Source: Terana coerulea
Lineage: Eukaryota > Basidiomycota > Agaricomycetes > Polyporales > Phanerochaetaceae
Length of the DNA stretch: 26,876 bases
Reading direction: 5' to 3'
NCBI GenBank assembly: GCA_024811115.1
Contig: JAKOGH010000469.1
Coordinates: forward strand, 1 to 26,876
In this document: in pieces, positions 10,049 through 21,109 of the stretch
Position numbering within the stretch: the first letter of the stretch is position 1
How the letters are laid out: every line of letters begins with the position of its first letter
The notes under the pieces: generated by a model
The model's input: the letters and a program-made list of their open reading frames with translations, nothing else
Database searches by the model: none
Told to the model about the DNA's origin: nothing
Made by a program: the position numbers and the translations under genes

Positions 10049-12062
10049 CTTGCATTTCAGGGACTACCTCGGTCACCACTTCGCTCGATGATCCATGGCG
10101 CGAGAGCTTCTTGTTCGAGGCTCTCTTCCCCAGCCCCGATGATTGGCTTGGTGACGGAGACTTGGGTAGGAACCACGAAAGAGGCTCAGATAGACTCCTC
10201 GACCGAGTGCTCTTCATAACTCGTGCTGCCGCCGGAGACAGAGGCATAGGCGGGCTGGAGCTGTTACCATACGATACTGATAGGCCGCGAGTTTGCCTTG
10301 ATGCCGGTGGACGAAGGAGTTCAGGTGAGAGACCTTCCCGAATGAACTCAGGCAGGGTAAGTAACGCTTCCGGGTCGCGCTCGATTTCCATTCGGCGCTG
10401 TATAGTTTCGGGGATGCCTTCGCGAATAAATTCCGGTAGGGATAGCATCGCATGCGGGTCCTTCTCCTTGAGCCGTGCAGTCGGTGGGGCGCTGAAGGAG
10501 GCCTCTTGTGCATGGAGACGGCCAGCGTCAGAGTGCTTTGCGAGGTGCTCCACGAATGCGGCGCGCTGGCTCATGTTCCTGGCGATCAGCTTCATAGCTC
10601 GGGGGTACCTGACACAAGCAGACACACACCTTCTCGAGGTCCTTTTGTCTCGCCCTGGCCATCTTCAGTTGCATCGCCTCGCCATCCAGGAACACTGCTT
10701 GATCCTTGAGTTGTCTGCTTGATGCTTTCCCAATGAGCTCGACCATGCGATCCAGCTCGCGCATGTCCATCTCCCCGCCATCAGCATGCCGCTGTTTGCC
10801 CTTGCGCTGCGCCTTTCTCCATCTCCTCCAACTTGCTCTTCTTTAGCTCGACCCGCTGGTTGTGCAACTGCGGCGCCACAAGATACAACCGGTCGATGGC
10901 CAGCGTCACCGCCTCCAGGTCCATTTTCATCTTCTCGCTGGTGGTATCTGACAGGCGACTGGATGTTGCTTCCAGGCCCTTGCCGGCTTTGTAGGTCGCC
11001 TTGCCGTGCAGGTCCACGTCTGTAAACGTCCCGGGGTCATAGCCAGGCAGGGTGTCAGTCTCATTCTCGTAGTCGCCGAGCTCGTAGTCCGGCGGAAGAT
11101 GCGGGTCCACAAACGGGTCGTCCATGGTCACGTTGTGAGTCCGCGACAGCGTCAGCACTGCCTCGAGCTCGTCGTCCACCAGCGCCCACAACAGCGACGC
11201 TTCCGCGGACGGAGTCGTCGTCAACTCACTCGTCGACGCGACTCGGTTCTGCGACCACGACCGCTCGAGCTGGAAGTCGCTCACTTGTCGTCGGAGCGTG
11301 CTGTACGGGTCCGTTGGGCTGCTGCGCGAGCTCCCGGCAGTGTGGAGGCCGGAGTTCCACGACGCCACACGTGCCTGCGCAGAGAACGGGGAGGATGCGG
11401 ATGGGCTGAGCTGCGACAGCCGGTGAAGGTGTGAGAGGAGGGAGGTGAGCGTCCGTGCCAATTCAGCATCGCGGGGAGAGAGTGCCGCCGCCATCCGGTC
11501 TACGCGTGTTCGCAGCTCCAGGATAAGCTCGGTTTCAGACAGCGACCCCGCTGTTTGTGACATGTCGCCGTCTGCATCTTGCACTCGCAAGTTCGTGATC
11601 AGGGTCTGTAGCAGGGTCTGGGTCGGCGCAGCTGAGCTATTCGCTTCTAGGGACTTGGCGGGCATGGACCGTCGGCGATCTGGGACTATCGTCGCCCACT
11701 GATTTGACACCGAAAGAAGATCGCTTAGTGTCGTCAAGCAGGTCGTCTGTACCTGGCCTATGGACGGTAGTAGGTCTTCCTATTCAACATTAGTGGTTCA
11801 ATCATCGCTCCAGAGGCGTGTCACGTACTTGCATCCCATGTTTCATTGTATCAAGCTTGTTCACCGTCTCGACCTTCGCCTCGGGACTCTCCTCCTCGAC
11901 ATGTCGCTGCGGCGCCGACGTGTCTGCTCCGTTGAGGGTCGGCGTGGTTGCAGCACGGCCAAGTAGTTCGGTAGGGAATGGACTGGGTATGCCTACCCTA
12001 AGGTCATCATGCACGTCGTTGACATCGCCAACCAGCACTCTCGTCCGCGTTAGCGTCGCCAT
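10049..12062 (-). CDS. Coiled-coil protein, probably the N-terminal part of the HECT-like gene
   Basis: Minus-strand exons are 12062-11829, 11779-10630 and 10589-10049. The start ATG begins MATLTRTRVLVGDVNDVHDD. The middle is Ser/Pro-rich with an acidic, proline-rich patch (DPHLPPDYELGDYENETDTL). Next come charged helical stretches (MKMDLEAVTLAIDRLYLV, MDMRELDRMVELIGKAS, LKMARARQKDLEK) likely to form a coiled coil, then a repeat-like pair containing LSLPEFIREG and LTLPEFIREG. Exon 2 carries one extra base: shortening the AAA run at 10814-10816 gives EKAQRKGKQRHADGG and corrects the phase. The 40 bp intron 10590-10629 is short. Intron 9993-10048 (GTGAGC...GAAG) would splice this in phase to the HECT-like domain. 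Without that splice the frame stops at 10008, overlapping ATG as TAATG. I do not recognise the N-terminal family. Confidence 0.68.
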
Positions 12063-13284
12063 ACAAGCTGGAATGAAGGAAAGAACAAGGGGAAGATAGA
12101 AACGAGGTTGGATAGCCTCGCTTCAACACAGTTTACCTTAGTCATTCCATATTTGGTAACGTCCATCACGACCCCGTGTACCGCCAAACTTCAATCACAT
12201 TCACTAGGCCGGGATGAATATTGGAATGAGAGCCTAAAAGCAAATGTTGGAATCTGCAAAACAAATATACGTACGTGAGTGGAAAATTGTACTGAGATAT
12301 ATCCGGCACTTGAGATCGTAGCCCAGTAGAGCGCTGCGGACTACCATTGGGCCATTGGCTCCTAATCCACTGAGCGCCCATTCTTGCCCCGTGATTATCA
12401 GTTTGTTACCTAGTAAGCGGGGTTTCTATAGTTGTGATGGCCTCTTCTTTCCCACAGTTACAGTGTTTTATCGGGACCTCGGACACCTTACCGTATTTTG
12501 CGCATCCTAACCGTAAATCTTGCTCAGAATGGAAGCTTAGCATCTCAAAAATTGCGCATTGGAGTTCGCTATCTTATCGTAACGTTCGCATGATTTTTAG
12601 AGCTGCATCTCCTAAGGAGTGAATATTCTACTCGCGAGAGTGCACAGGGCGGCCATCACTGGCATCTCGGACAGTGCCGTTTCCCCGCCAAATTGGGCCA
12701 ACATTAGGCGCTCGTGGGGTGTCCGAGATGCTTGGCCAGCATTGAGTACAGCATCGTGTGCTCGCGAAGGATTGAACAATCAATTTAAAGAGGTCAGCTA
12801 ATATATAACCTGCAATGAATTTATATGGTGTTTTGACAATTTTTGTGTGCACTCCTGCACAACCCGGGGAGGTTTCTTGTATCTTAGATATACCTATGGT
12901 TGGTCAGATAGCTGTCCTGCGCTTGAGCAGCTGCACAAATAAATACGAAATAAATCTAGCATCAGTAGTACTATATCTAGTATGTATAGCGCAAGTGTAG
13001 AAGCTATAAGACCACAGCTCGAGGAATACCGAGACAATCTCCAAAGCTTATCATGCTCGGAGGTTTAGTCCGGTAATAGCTTGAAGAACTCGGTATTGTG
13101 GAAGAAATACCTCATGTGAGAAGCTGAGCTCTGCATTGATAGTAATATAAGGATTCAGTAATACTTAGAGTACACTTTATTTGAGGATAAAGTGCTTTTT
13201 GCCTGCTGCAAGGGTGATAACAAGGTGCCGACGTGCCATCAAACCTACCAAATCGGGCGATTTCGTGATAGTATGAGCTTCAAT
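12063..13284. other. Gene-free region before the Harbinger element
   Basis: About 1.2 kb with no supported gene. The first part should be the promoter of the (-) coiled-coil gene starting at 12062. An imperfect palindrome spans roughly 12632-12767: a 12-base arm (GCATCTCGGACA) at 12662-12673 is inverted at 12720-12731, and TCGCGAG at 12632-12638 is inverted at 12761-12767. The stretch 12780-13200 is AT-richer than the genes and lacks clear structure. Confidence 0.45.
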
Positions 13285-13378
13285 AGGGACTTTTGGCACC
13301 GGGATAAATTCCCATCCCAATTTGGATGCATACCTAAAACGGCTGCCATCACGGCAGACTCCGAGGCGCGCTCTCCCG
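13285..13378 (+). repeat. Left terminal inverted repeat of the Harbinger element
   Basis: A 94-base arm matching the reverse complement of 16143-16236 except at about five positions. It begins AGGGACTTTTGGCACC and is preceded by AAT. Confidence 0.92.
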
Positions 13379-13513
13379 GACCTTCGCTCAACGACTCGTG
13401 GTGTACTTTGTAGTTTGTCAATAGCGCAATTGTCGTGCAACTAGCTCACAATACACCCTTTACTGCTGCTTTCAGATGCCTGATTCTTCTGAGCTCAAAA
13501 ACTGCTACTCTGC

Positions 13514-14718
13514 ATGCTTCCTGTTTTAACAGCATGCCCTCCAATGCTGCAGAACTCTCCGGTCACCCCTGCTATCAGTGCCGCAGTTGCACAACCTTCG
13601 ACAGGCAGCTCGCATACTACGGTCGAGCATGTTGTACGCAGCTCTCCGACACGCCGCGGATATCCTCATCCGAAACAAGGAGGCAGGCGCATGACCTTTC
13701 GCTGGTTGTGCGAGATGGATGATTCGGACTGCGAATATACATTCCGGTGCGTTGTTTTCTTTTCACATCAGAACGCATGACTTACAGGCTTGTCAGCTTC
13801 AAACGGGCGCAACTTGTTATGCTTGTCAAGGTGTTAGACATACCCGATCCGTTTCATACGTCCGACAGGTCTTGCTTCTCGGCACTTGAAGCATTCTGTC
13901 TTCTTTGTGCACGGTACGGCTCCTCGAAGAACATTTATGACCTTGTGAAGGAGTACAACCGCTCGATTGGCCCGATTTCGCTTGTCATCAACGAGCTCAC
14001 GACATACCTCGACATCCGATGGGGCCATCTTCTCGACTTCGACGCCAACTTCCTTCTTCACCCACACCAGCTACAAGCCTACGCTACCGCCATCCACGAG
14101 GCTGGTGCTCCTACACCCACCATTGTCGCCTTTATCGACGACACCATCCGTCGCATATGCCGGCCGACGTGGTTCCAGCGTGTAGCATATAATGGACACA
14201 AGAAGTACCATGCCTTGAAATATCAGGCGTTGACGCTTCCAAATGGCCTGATTGGACATCTTTATGGCCCTGTCGAAGGACGACGCAACGACAACTACCT
14301 CCTCGCTGCAAGTCAGCTTGTCGATCGCTTGCGAGCCTTTGCGGTTCGCCCGGGATCACATGAGGGGCAGCCACCTGAACGTCGCTTCTTGCACATTTAC
14401 GGAGATGCTGCCTACGTATGCACCGACCACATGATCGGACCGTTCCCTGGTATGGACACTTTGTCAAATGAGGAGCAGGAGTGGAATTCAGCGATGGGCC
14501 GTTTGCGCATTCTTGTTGAGCATGGATTTGGTGATGTTCTTCAACAGTGGCCTTACCTCAATGCGTACTGGAAGCATCGTGTCTTTCAATGTCCAATTGG
14601 GCGGTTTTATCGTGTTGCAGTTTTGTTGACAAATGCTAAGAATTGTTTTGTTCCTAATAAGACTTCTCAAGCATTTCGGTGCCCTCCACCAAAGATTCAC
14701 GAGTACTTCCACAATTAA
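13514..14718 (+). CDS. PIF/Harbinger DDE transposase (HARBI1-like, DDE_Tnp_4)
   Basis: Cut-and-paste transposase acting on the element's ends. Exons are 13514-13746 and 13788-14718, with a 41 bp intron (GTGCGT...TTACAG) joined in phase; about 387 residues if translation starts at 13514 (13544 and 13690 are later in-frame ATGs). The N-terminal part has FRLVSFKRAQLVMLV and IPDPF, typical of fungal members. The catalytic core shows AFIDDTIRRICRPT (D195 or D196), YNGHKKYHALKYQ, GPVEGRRNDNYLL, IYGDAAYV (D284) and MGRLRILVEHGFG (E322). The first acidic motif reads IDDT where IDGT is usual. Its partner gene on the other strand encodes a Myb/SANT-like protein, as in other PIF/Harbinger elements. There is no stop or frameshift. 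Confidence 0.93.
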
Positions 14719-14812
14719 TGTCTTATAGCTATGTACATAGTTTACAAATATATACAAATGAGTGTGTAGTACAGCTCCAAGAGATTTACTGTGACAAACT
14801 CAAGGGCATGGT

Positions 14813-16076
14813 TTATGTATGATTGGCTGAAAAGGCTGTTGAGAAGAAGTGCAGGAATGCATCCTGCTTCTGTGCATACACCTGAATGGCCTCACTCTGA
14901 ATACGGTTGCTTTCATCGAGCCTGTCCAGAACATCCTGCTGATATTGGGCATCACGCTCAGCTGTTACGTCTGCATGCTGAGCATTTCTCAACAAGATAT
15001 CCTTTGTCTCCTCCTCCACTGTTTTCCTACGCTTTCGCACAGGGCAGTTGTCTGCAATGAGTGACTCAATATCCTCAATATTGTCCACATCATTCAAGAC
15101 ACTATCCCTGGTGATTGCACTATCCGAGTGCGCCCGCTTCATGCCACGAAGAGAAGCTGCACGGATAATTGCACCACCAGTCATATTCTCCTCCTCGACC
15201 TAGTAAGAAGCGACACACATGAGCATGGAGACAGTTGCTCTGTAGGTGAGCGTACCTGCTGCGCTTTGCTAGTTTTGTCCTTGGCTGCATTACTTGCTCG
15301 CTCACGTAGCTCACATCCTTTGTCAAGCTCTGCGGCAATACTGTATCCTGCCTCACTGTCCAGCATAGCACAAAGCTTCGGATCCTTCTTCAGCTGTTTA
15401 CCCTATTGAATGGAGCAAGCTCAGCAGCTGCATAGATTATGAGTAAGAGTGCTACGTACCTCTTGATAATCTAGCATAGCATTTGCCTTGTTCATCACCA
15501 CCGGCTGCGACACTTCCTTGCAGCAACTAAGGCCCTGCAGCGCCTTCAAGACATCTGCCCATCGTGCAGTCTTCTGTCCATGCGGCGCACCCCAAGGGTT
15601 GATCTTCGCAGCAATCCGCGCGAGGTGGTAATAGTCCCGGAACTTGAAGTTGTAACCCCGAATGTTGGGCGCACGCCGGGGATCTTCTCCAAATTCAGGA
15701 GTGGAAGAACGCGTTGATTCGCCGTTAGCCTGCGCATTTTCATCAAATGAAGCTAGCTCCAGGCTGTCGGTTGAGCGTGGCCATGGCGGTACAGAGGCAT
15801 GTTCTCTACGAGACCTGGTATCGTCACCTTGCACGTCTGCGGGCCATTGGGCAGAATGAAAGCCTCAGAAATAAGCTAATAGCATGAGCACAGTGTACAC
15901 ATATGTGACATACCGTATGCACCCTCTGTAAGGTTATTCTGCAAATCGGACTCGGATTCATTTACTGCAGGCGGGATGTGCGCTCGAGCAAGATGCTCTG
16001 CCCGTGCTTGGACTTGGTGACTCTCTTTAGGTGGCTCATAAGGTATTATAGTTAAGCTGTGGCGTTGACGAGTCAT
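14813..16076 (-). CDS. Myb/SANT-like accessory protein of the Harbinger element
   Basis: PIF/Harbinger elements carry a second gene whose product binds DNA and helps bring the transposase to the nucleus and to the element ends. Minus-strand exons are 16076-15914, 15863-15460, 15402-15256 and 15199-14813, all in phase, giving 366 residues. The Myb/SANT-like region lies near residues 124-180 (YNFKFRDYYHLARIAAKINP then WGAPHGQKTARWADVLKALQ). Toward the C-terminus are basic nuclear-import-like clusters (GMKRAHSD near 258, VRKRRKT near 292) and a helical tail. The small residue set GAIIRAASLRGMK is of a kind seen in fungal relatives. The stop lies about 95 bp from that of the transposase. Confidence 0.85.
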
Positions 16077-16142
16077 TTTGCACGAGAGATGGGTGTCATT
16101 ATAGGTGGATGCTCAAAGTGCGACGCGACAACCGAGCTCACG

Positions 16143-16236
16143 CGGGAGAGCGCGCCTCGGAACCTGCCGTGATGGCAGCCATTTTAGGTAGGCATCCAAA
16201 TTGGGATGGGAATTTATTCCGGTGCCAAAAGTCCCT
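16143..16236 (-). repeat. Right terminal inverted repeat of the Harbinger element
   Basis: This is the 94-base partner of 13285-13378 in reverse orientation. It ends GTGCCAAAAGTCCCT and is followed by AAT. Confidence 0.92.
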
Positions 16237-16521
16237 AATGCTTCATGAATTCCCCCACTTCCTCGCACCTTCTATGCACACAAAAAGTACATGTAATTAT
16301 AGCTACCAGCTATCTTTATATACCTATGTAGTTTTCATGGTGAGATGTGCAGCCTATAACCTAGGATTCGTCCTTGTCCGAGGTCCCGGTGTGTCCAAGC
16401 TCGGGACGGATCACTGTAACCGTTGCCCTAATGGGCGTCTGTACGCCTTGAAGCGCGCCGCCACGTCCATTGCCTAGCGTAGCGCGCTACGGACATACCG
16501 TCCTTGCGGTCATCATCCACC
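16237..16521 (+). promoter_or_regulatory. Upstream region of the Rud3-like gene
   Basis: This 285 bp lies between the Harbinger element and the next start codon and must include that gene's proximal promoter. A TATA-like TTTATATACC occurs at 16316-16325. GTCCGAGGTCCCG at 16376-16388 is the inverse of 12472-12484 on the other side of the element. Confidence 0.4.
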
Positions 16522-18336
16522 ATGTCTCTTGCTGCTGAGCCTGCGCTGCCTGGAGAAACCCGCAGTGCCAGGACATCTCTGGACAGTGGCAGAAACTCAT
16601 CGCCCTCACCAACGAAACAGCTAAATGGTGATACACACAGCGAGGAGGACCTCTCAAACCTGGATCCGGTGGAACGGCTGCAGCGAGAATTGGAACGGAC
16701 GAGGGAGGAGAAGGAGACACTCGCATCGCAGTATAGGAACCTGTTGTCCAAGCTGACGACGATGCGGACGACACTGGGTAATAAACTGAAGCAGGATGCC
16801 GTACGTAGCACTTCTGTCTGTAATGTACATTGAGGCAATGTCACGACCTCCATCTCGCATAGGAAGAACTCGACCGTCAGCACGAGCTTGTGCAGCAGTT
16901 GACCGTGCAGAATGACGACCTGTCTGAGACGATAGAGACACTCAAGACTGAGCTCATCTCTTCTAACGAAGAGGCAGAGCGTGCATCGCGAGAACTCGAG
17001 GCTCTGCGGACTAGGGCATTACAGGACAATGCCCAGGAAACGTACTTGAGAGAACGTGAGCTGAGAGAAGCACAGGGCGAGCTGGAGCAAGCTCGCATGG
17101 AATGCGACGATTGGGAACGGAAGGCAATGCAGGAGCATATATTGGCGGAAGAGACGAGGAGCGCACTGGATAATGCGCTACGAGACCTCGAGATAGAACG
17201 GGAAGCAAGGGAACGTGAAGAAGGTGCCATCCAAGTTGAAAGAGAGAAAGTGAGCAACTTGGAATCCGTATTGCAAGACTTCCAGATAGGTGAGTGAGAT
17301 GCCCACTGTTGGTGCCGTTCGCTCACCTGGTACAGCGAAGGACCGTGAGCTGCGGCAAGCGGTGAAGGAGCACGAAGACAGGCTTATACAGGTCACCCAA
17401 TCTCTGGCCGAATTTAAACACAGAGCTCTCACAGCTGAGGTGCGTCTCAAATTCAATCAGTCATTTATACTCAATGCCAGAACTTGATGCAGGTTCAGTT
17501 GGAAGAGTCCTCGACAAATTCAAGTCGGACCGACCAACTCGAGAAGGAAGTGAAGGAGAAGAATCTGCTCATTGGAAAACTCCGGCATGAAGGTTTGTAT
17601 TGCCAGACTGAATAGTATCGATTACTTACTCAAGCACTGCATACACTAGGCGTAATAATGAACGAGCACCTGATGGAAGCTCTACGCCGGCTACGACGCT
17701 CTTCGACCGATACTAATGTCGACCGGCGACTAGTCACAAACGTCATGCTTCAATTCCTCACCACGCCACGCGCCGACGCCAAACGTTTCGAGATGCTCTC
17801 GCTCCTCGCTTCAATATTACAATGGAGCGACGACGAGCGGGAGAAGGCCGGCTTGCAGCGTCAAGGTGGCCCTGCGCCTTCGACAGGCTCCTCGATATGG
17901 GGCCGGGCGATGGGCAAAGGCAAGTCGCCCGAGCTCGAGAAAACCGACGAAACGGAGGTCCGTCCACGCCTCCCCTCTTTCTCCCTCCCCGGCACTGGAA
18001 TCACATGAAATCGCTACTAATGGCTTTATTCAATCCTTGCACAGTCGTTTTCACGTCTCTGGGTCGAGTTTCTCCTTACGGAGGCCAATGCCGGAGACGG
18101 CTCCGCCCCGTATCGCCGCGCTCGCCCAGCGCACGCACGAACACCTCCCTGCCGCCGACGCCGACGCATGCGTCGTCGACGTCGCCCGTGTACCTCTCCC
18201 CGGCTCGCAGAAGGGCGGGAAGCGCCTCCCGTCGTTCTCGAACACCGCCATGGCGAGCTCGCCCAACCTCAACCTCACGCTCAACCAGCCGCCGCTGGGG
18301 AAGGGCAAAGGCAAAGCCCGCGAGGCGTCGGAGTGA
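16522..18336 (+). CDS. RUD3: Golgin of the Rud3/Grp1 type with GRAB domain
   Basis: Rud3-type golgins are coiled-coil tethers recruited to cis-Golgi membranes by Arf1 through a GRAB domain. Exons are 16522-16800, 16863-17289, 17336-17439, 17493-17592, 17650-17957 and 18045-18336; about 503 residues. An acidic Ser-rich N-terminus leads into long coiled coil (VERLQRELERTREEKETLAS onward). The GRAB-like region follows: IMNEHLMEALRRLRRSS, TNVMLQFLTTPRADAKRFEM, LLASILQWSDDEREKAGLQR, then SFSRLWVEFLLTEA after the last intron. The C-terminal tail is Ser/Pro-rich and ends GKGKGKAREASE. The last exon is two bases short. One base appears missing at the CCCC run near 18104, between GDGSAP and VSPRSPSART, and one at the GGG run near 18214, between SPARR and GGKRLPSF. 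The alternative exon-5 read-through ends PGTGIT and lacks the conserved SFSRLWVEF block. Confidence 0.86.
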
Positions 18337-18889
18337 TGACGCGTTTCATTTCTGCTGGCTGGATCATCGTTCACTTTTATTGGTCGTACATTCCTGTACT
18401 TATTATCACCTTCAGGAGGGACATTTAGCTCATTTATTGATTATGCATGCTGGCGCGGTGTCTAAGCGACGAGCACACCACTGCAGTACATGCAATCGAA
18501 GACTGAAGCGGTCATTTATCAAGCTTGCAACGGCACACCCGTTCTCTACCATAATCCGCATACGCTTGCGCATACATATATAGCATGCAATCTCTGAAGT
18601 CCTCGTCGCGTCTTCGTCACCGTCCATTCCCACGTCCACTTCGGTCCTCATGCCCTTCTCTCGTATGCGCGACACTTAATCCTTTGCCAATTGCTCCCTC
18701 GCATCCCGCTATGTCCTCCCGCCGCAACTTCATTGGTCACATCCAAGCTTCTTCGCTCTCTTCGGTTGCTGTTGGAAGACTGCCTTCGACTCCTTCAGCG
18801 CTCCCTACGAGGCCTTACTTTCAAAGCTGCGTCGTGGCAGCTCCGTCTGCAGCTAGAATATCGCCCCGTCCGCGGTCTATCTCCATCGC
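18337..18889 (+). other. Region between Rud3-like gene and F-box copy 1; one weak coding candidate
   Basis: About 550 bp. It starts with the 3' UTR of the Rud3-like gene. A TATA-like CATACATATATAGC is at 18571-18584, and an ATG at 18712 opens a Ser/Arg-rich frame beginning MSSRRNFIGHIQASSLSSVA, which looks like a mitochondrial targeting sequence but runs antisense into the F-box gene. I recognise no family and cannot separate a real small gene from chance. Confidence 0.25.
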
Positions 18890-20402
18890 TCAAGTTGCGC
18901 TTTGCGGCTCGAGAGCCGCAGCTGGAATCACAGTAGACGGCCACGACTGCAATCGCCGTGCAAGAATGCCTCTTAACAGCTGCTCCCGTTCCTCCGCCGT
19001 CTCACAGAGATTAAGATCAACGACCTGGAGGTTTGTGAGAACGACATGATGGCCATCCACAGTGTATCCTCTCTGCGCGTAGTAGTAGAGCTCGTGAAGA
19101 AAGAAATCCTCCCGATGACCTCTGGCTTCGGCAGAGAACTGGAACAGGATGTACACTTTGTGTAGACGATGGGCCTCTGGGAGAAACGTCCCCCGAGGGA
19201 TGCTTTCTGCAAGCCACCTGGCGATGTGAGCGTCCTTGGGGCCAGAAAGGATGATGCAGAATGTCGCAGGCTGCAATGACTTCGTCGACGCTGTTCCAGT
19301 CTATGCACTTAAAGCCTGCAACAGACATCCGAAAGTTGTCAATGCAGATCTCGGGTCTGCGGGCGTGTTTGCCAGTGAACGCATCAACGTTGATTTGGCA
19401 CGAGTAACCCTGTTTGAGGTCGCCCGTAAAGTAGTCTATGTTCACGGATTGCAAATCTGTTGGCATAGTCAGAACTGATATTATGATGCACAGGAAAGTA
19501 AAGATATGAAGACGCACTGTCCATGGACACTGATGATTGCGCATTTGTTCCTGGTTTCAAAGGGTGCACAAAGCTGGCAATCAGGCGACGACGAGGCTCA
19601 TCCAGCAAACCTGCCAGTTCGCTGTATGGCTGGAATAGGGTAATGGCAGTGGACGCGATGTTCTCCTCAACCTGACGGCCTCCACAGTTAAGCAACGAAA
19701 TGCAGCTGAGCGCATGTTGTTGTTTTCCACCTTGCTGGGTCCTGAGTGTGGTAGCGACTTCGGGTCGGAAGTCAGGATCATCAAAGACAAGCTGCTCGCA
19801 GTATACGTAGGACACGCTTGGCATGTTACAGATGAGTCGGAAGAAGGCGGAGACGCTTCGAAAACGCTGGTTGATAAGATAGGGTGTTGAACTTGAACAT
19901 GCGTCTTGGGAGCGTCCGAGGAAGTGATTCGGACATGGAGACCGGCGCATAAGTGAGCTTTGGTACACCGCCAGTGGTGGTAGCGATGCCATGGGCCTTT
20001 CCGAGTTCTAGTTCGGCTTCGCAATCGGTGCCATAAGGAAACCAATCCTGGAAGAACAGACGATGTAACCAAGGTGCCTCTGCATCACCACTGGGCTTGA
20101 AAAGCCAGCGTTCGACACAGCGATGGAGGGTGGAAGGCTCGATACCGGTTGGTGAATGAGTGCGAGCAGGGGTTAATGTCACGGGACCGCAAGGTCATTA
20201 TGTGGAAAAGATGACCCCGACATCGCAAAGCCCAGTGGCGACATACAAGGCTGTACACGCCCAGCAGCCTCTTGCACCCTATCCAGTCGTGATCCACGCC
20301 CGCGTTGCTCTCCTTGATCAGCTCCTCGAGAATTTTCGCTATTATTTCCGGTGCAAGGTCAGCCGCTGTCGCGAGAGACTTGTGGCTATGCGCAGTAGCC
20401 AT
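18890..20402 (-). CDS. F-box protein, tandem copy 1, several frameshifts
   Basis: F-box proteins select substrates for SCF ubiquitin ligases. From ATG at 20402 the N-terminus reads MATAHSHKSLATAADLAPEI, then EELIKES, CKRLLGVYSLVCRHW and LFHIMTLRSRD, a typical fungal F-box. The body aligns with copy 2: VERWLFKPSGDAEAPWLHRL, LPRTLPRR, YLINQRFRSV, LNCGGRQVEENIAS, LLDEPRRRLIASF, and at the C-terminus CIDWNSVDEV, DAHIARWLAESIPRG, QFSAEARG, LLRGILA. One intron spans roughly 19510-19455 (GTGCGT...CAACAG). The frame changes at least four times: at the CCCC run near 20172, the CCC run near 20127, near 19885, and near 19262. The first two are one-base losses at C runs. A TATA-like CATATATATATG is at 20512-20523. 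It is either a real gene with sequence errors or a decaying duplicate. Confidence 0.72.
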
Positions 20403-21109
20403 CGCAGGAAGGGAGTACGGTGAGAGCTTTGGTCGCGTGGTTGTGCCAGTGACCTGTGAGGGCGAGGGATTGGCGAGGTGAAAGGAAGTCAGGGCTTACT
20501 GAGACTGTAGCCATATATATATGCGCTCTCATAGCCCTTCGTACAGTGCTGCGCGTCGCACATGCGAAGCACCGTGATTTGAAGGTAGCAAAGATGATCA
20601 GACCCGGGTGCAGAGCCCAATGGATAGATCTGACTTCCTGTCATAACCGTAGTGCACAGCAGAGCGCCACCTAGGATCAGCGACGGCTGCGAACAAGAAC
20701 CTTGAAAGTCGTACATTTTATATCGGCAGGTATATCACAGCGCGCCCGCGCACTCATTCTGCGTATCCTCTTATGCTCGTATTTAGCACGCTGCCTCTGT
20801 AGCCCTCGACGTGTACTCATACCGACCTCGGTGCTCGAGCGCTGTCTTCCGTGCATCCGCGGCATCCCATCCTTCGCCAAATGTCCTCTCAAATCCTTCT
20901 ACGCTCCTCCTCCGCCGTCGCGGCTTCGTCTTTTTCCCTCAGAAGCCTCCTGGATATGAACATCCTTCGGCGCGTTGATAGTAAGCACTGTCCCAGGTGC
21001 TGTGGTCCCCGCCGTCACTTCGTTGGCTGGTGAAGCCTCGCTCGGCTCATTCATCTCCATCTCTCTAGTCCCGACGATTCGCGGCCCCGCCTTGGACTCG
21101 ACATCCGCG
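20403..21109. other. Region between the two F-box genes
   Basis: About 700 bp. The right half may code a C-terminal extension of F-box copy 2: a minus-strand frame 21138-20899, rich in Glu and Ala (SADVESKAGPRIVG), could be joined by a shift near 21140. A plus-strand ATG at 20881 starts MSSQILLRSSSAVAASSF, another targeting-like sequence without support. The left half holds the promoter of copy 1. Confidence 0.3.

Larger units (their letters stand above)
13285..16236. mobile_element. Complete PIF/Harbinger-type DNA transposon
   Basis: The element is 2,952 bp. Terminal inverted repeats of 94 bp lie at 13285-13378 and 16143-16236 and differ at about five positions; both begin AGGGACTTTTGGCACCGG. 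AAT occurs outside each end (13282-13284 and 16237-16239), fitting the 3-base target duplication of this superfamily, though AAT differs from the more usual TTA/TAA, and a TA-based reading of the ends is possible. Inside are a DDE transposase (+) and a Myb/SANT-like gene (-) converging tail to tail with about 95 bp between their stops. Both reading frames are intact, so the element could be autonomous. It ends about 285 bp before the Rud3-like gene. Confidence 0.92.

Noticed and set aside
16428..17326. Long minus-strand open frames under the Rud3-like gene
   Set aside because: They mirror the coiled-coil coding sequence on the plus strand, where exons, splice sites and the GRAB domain are clear.
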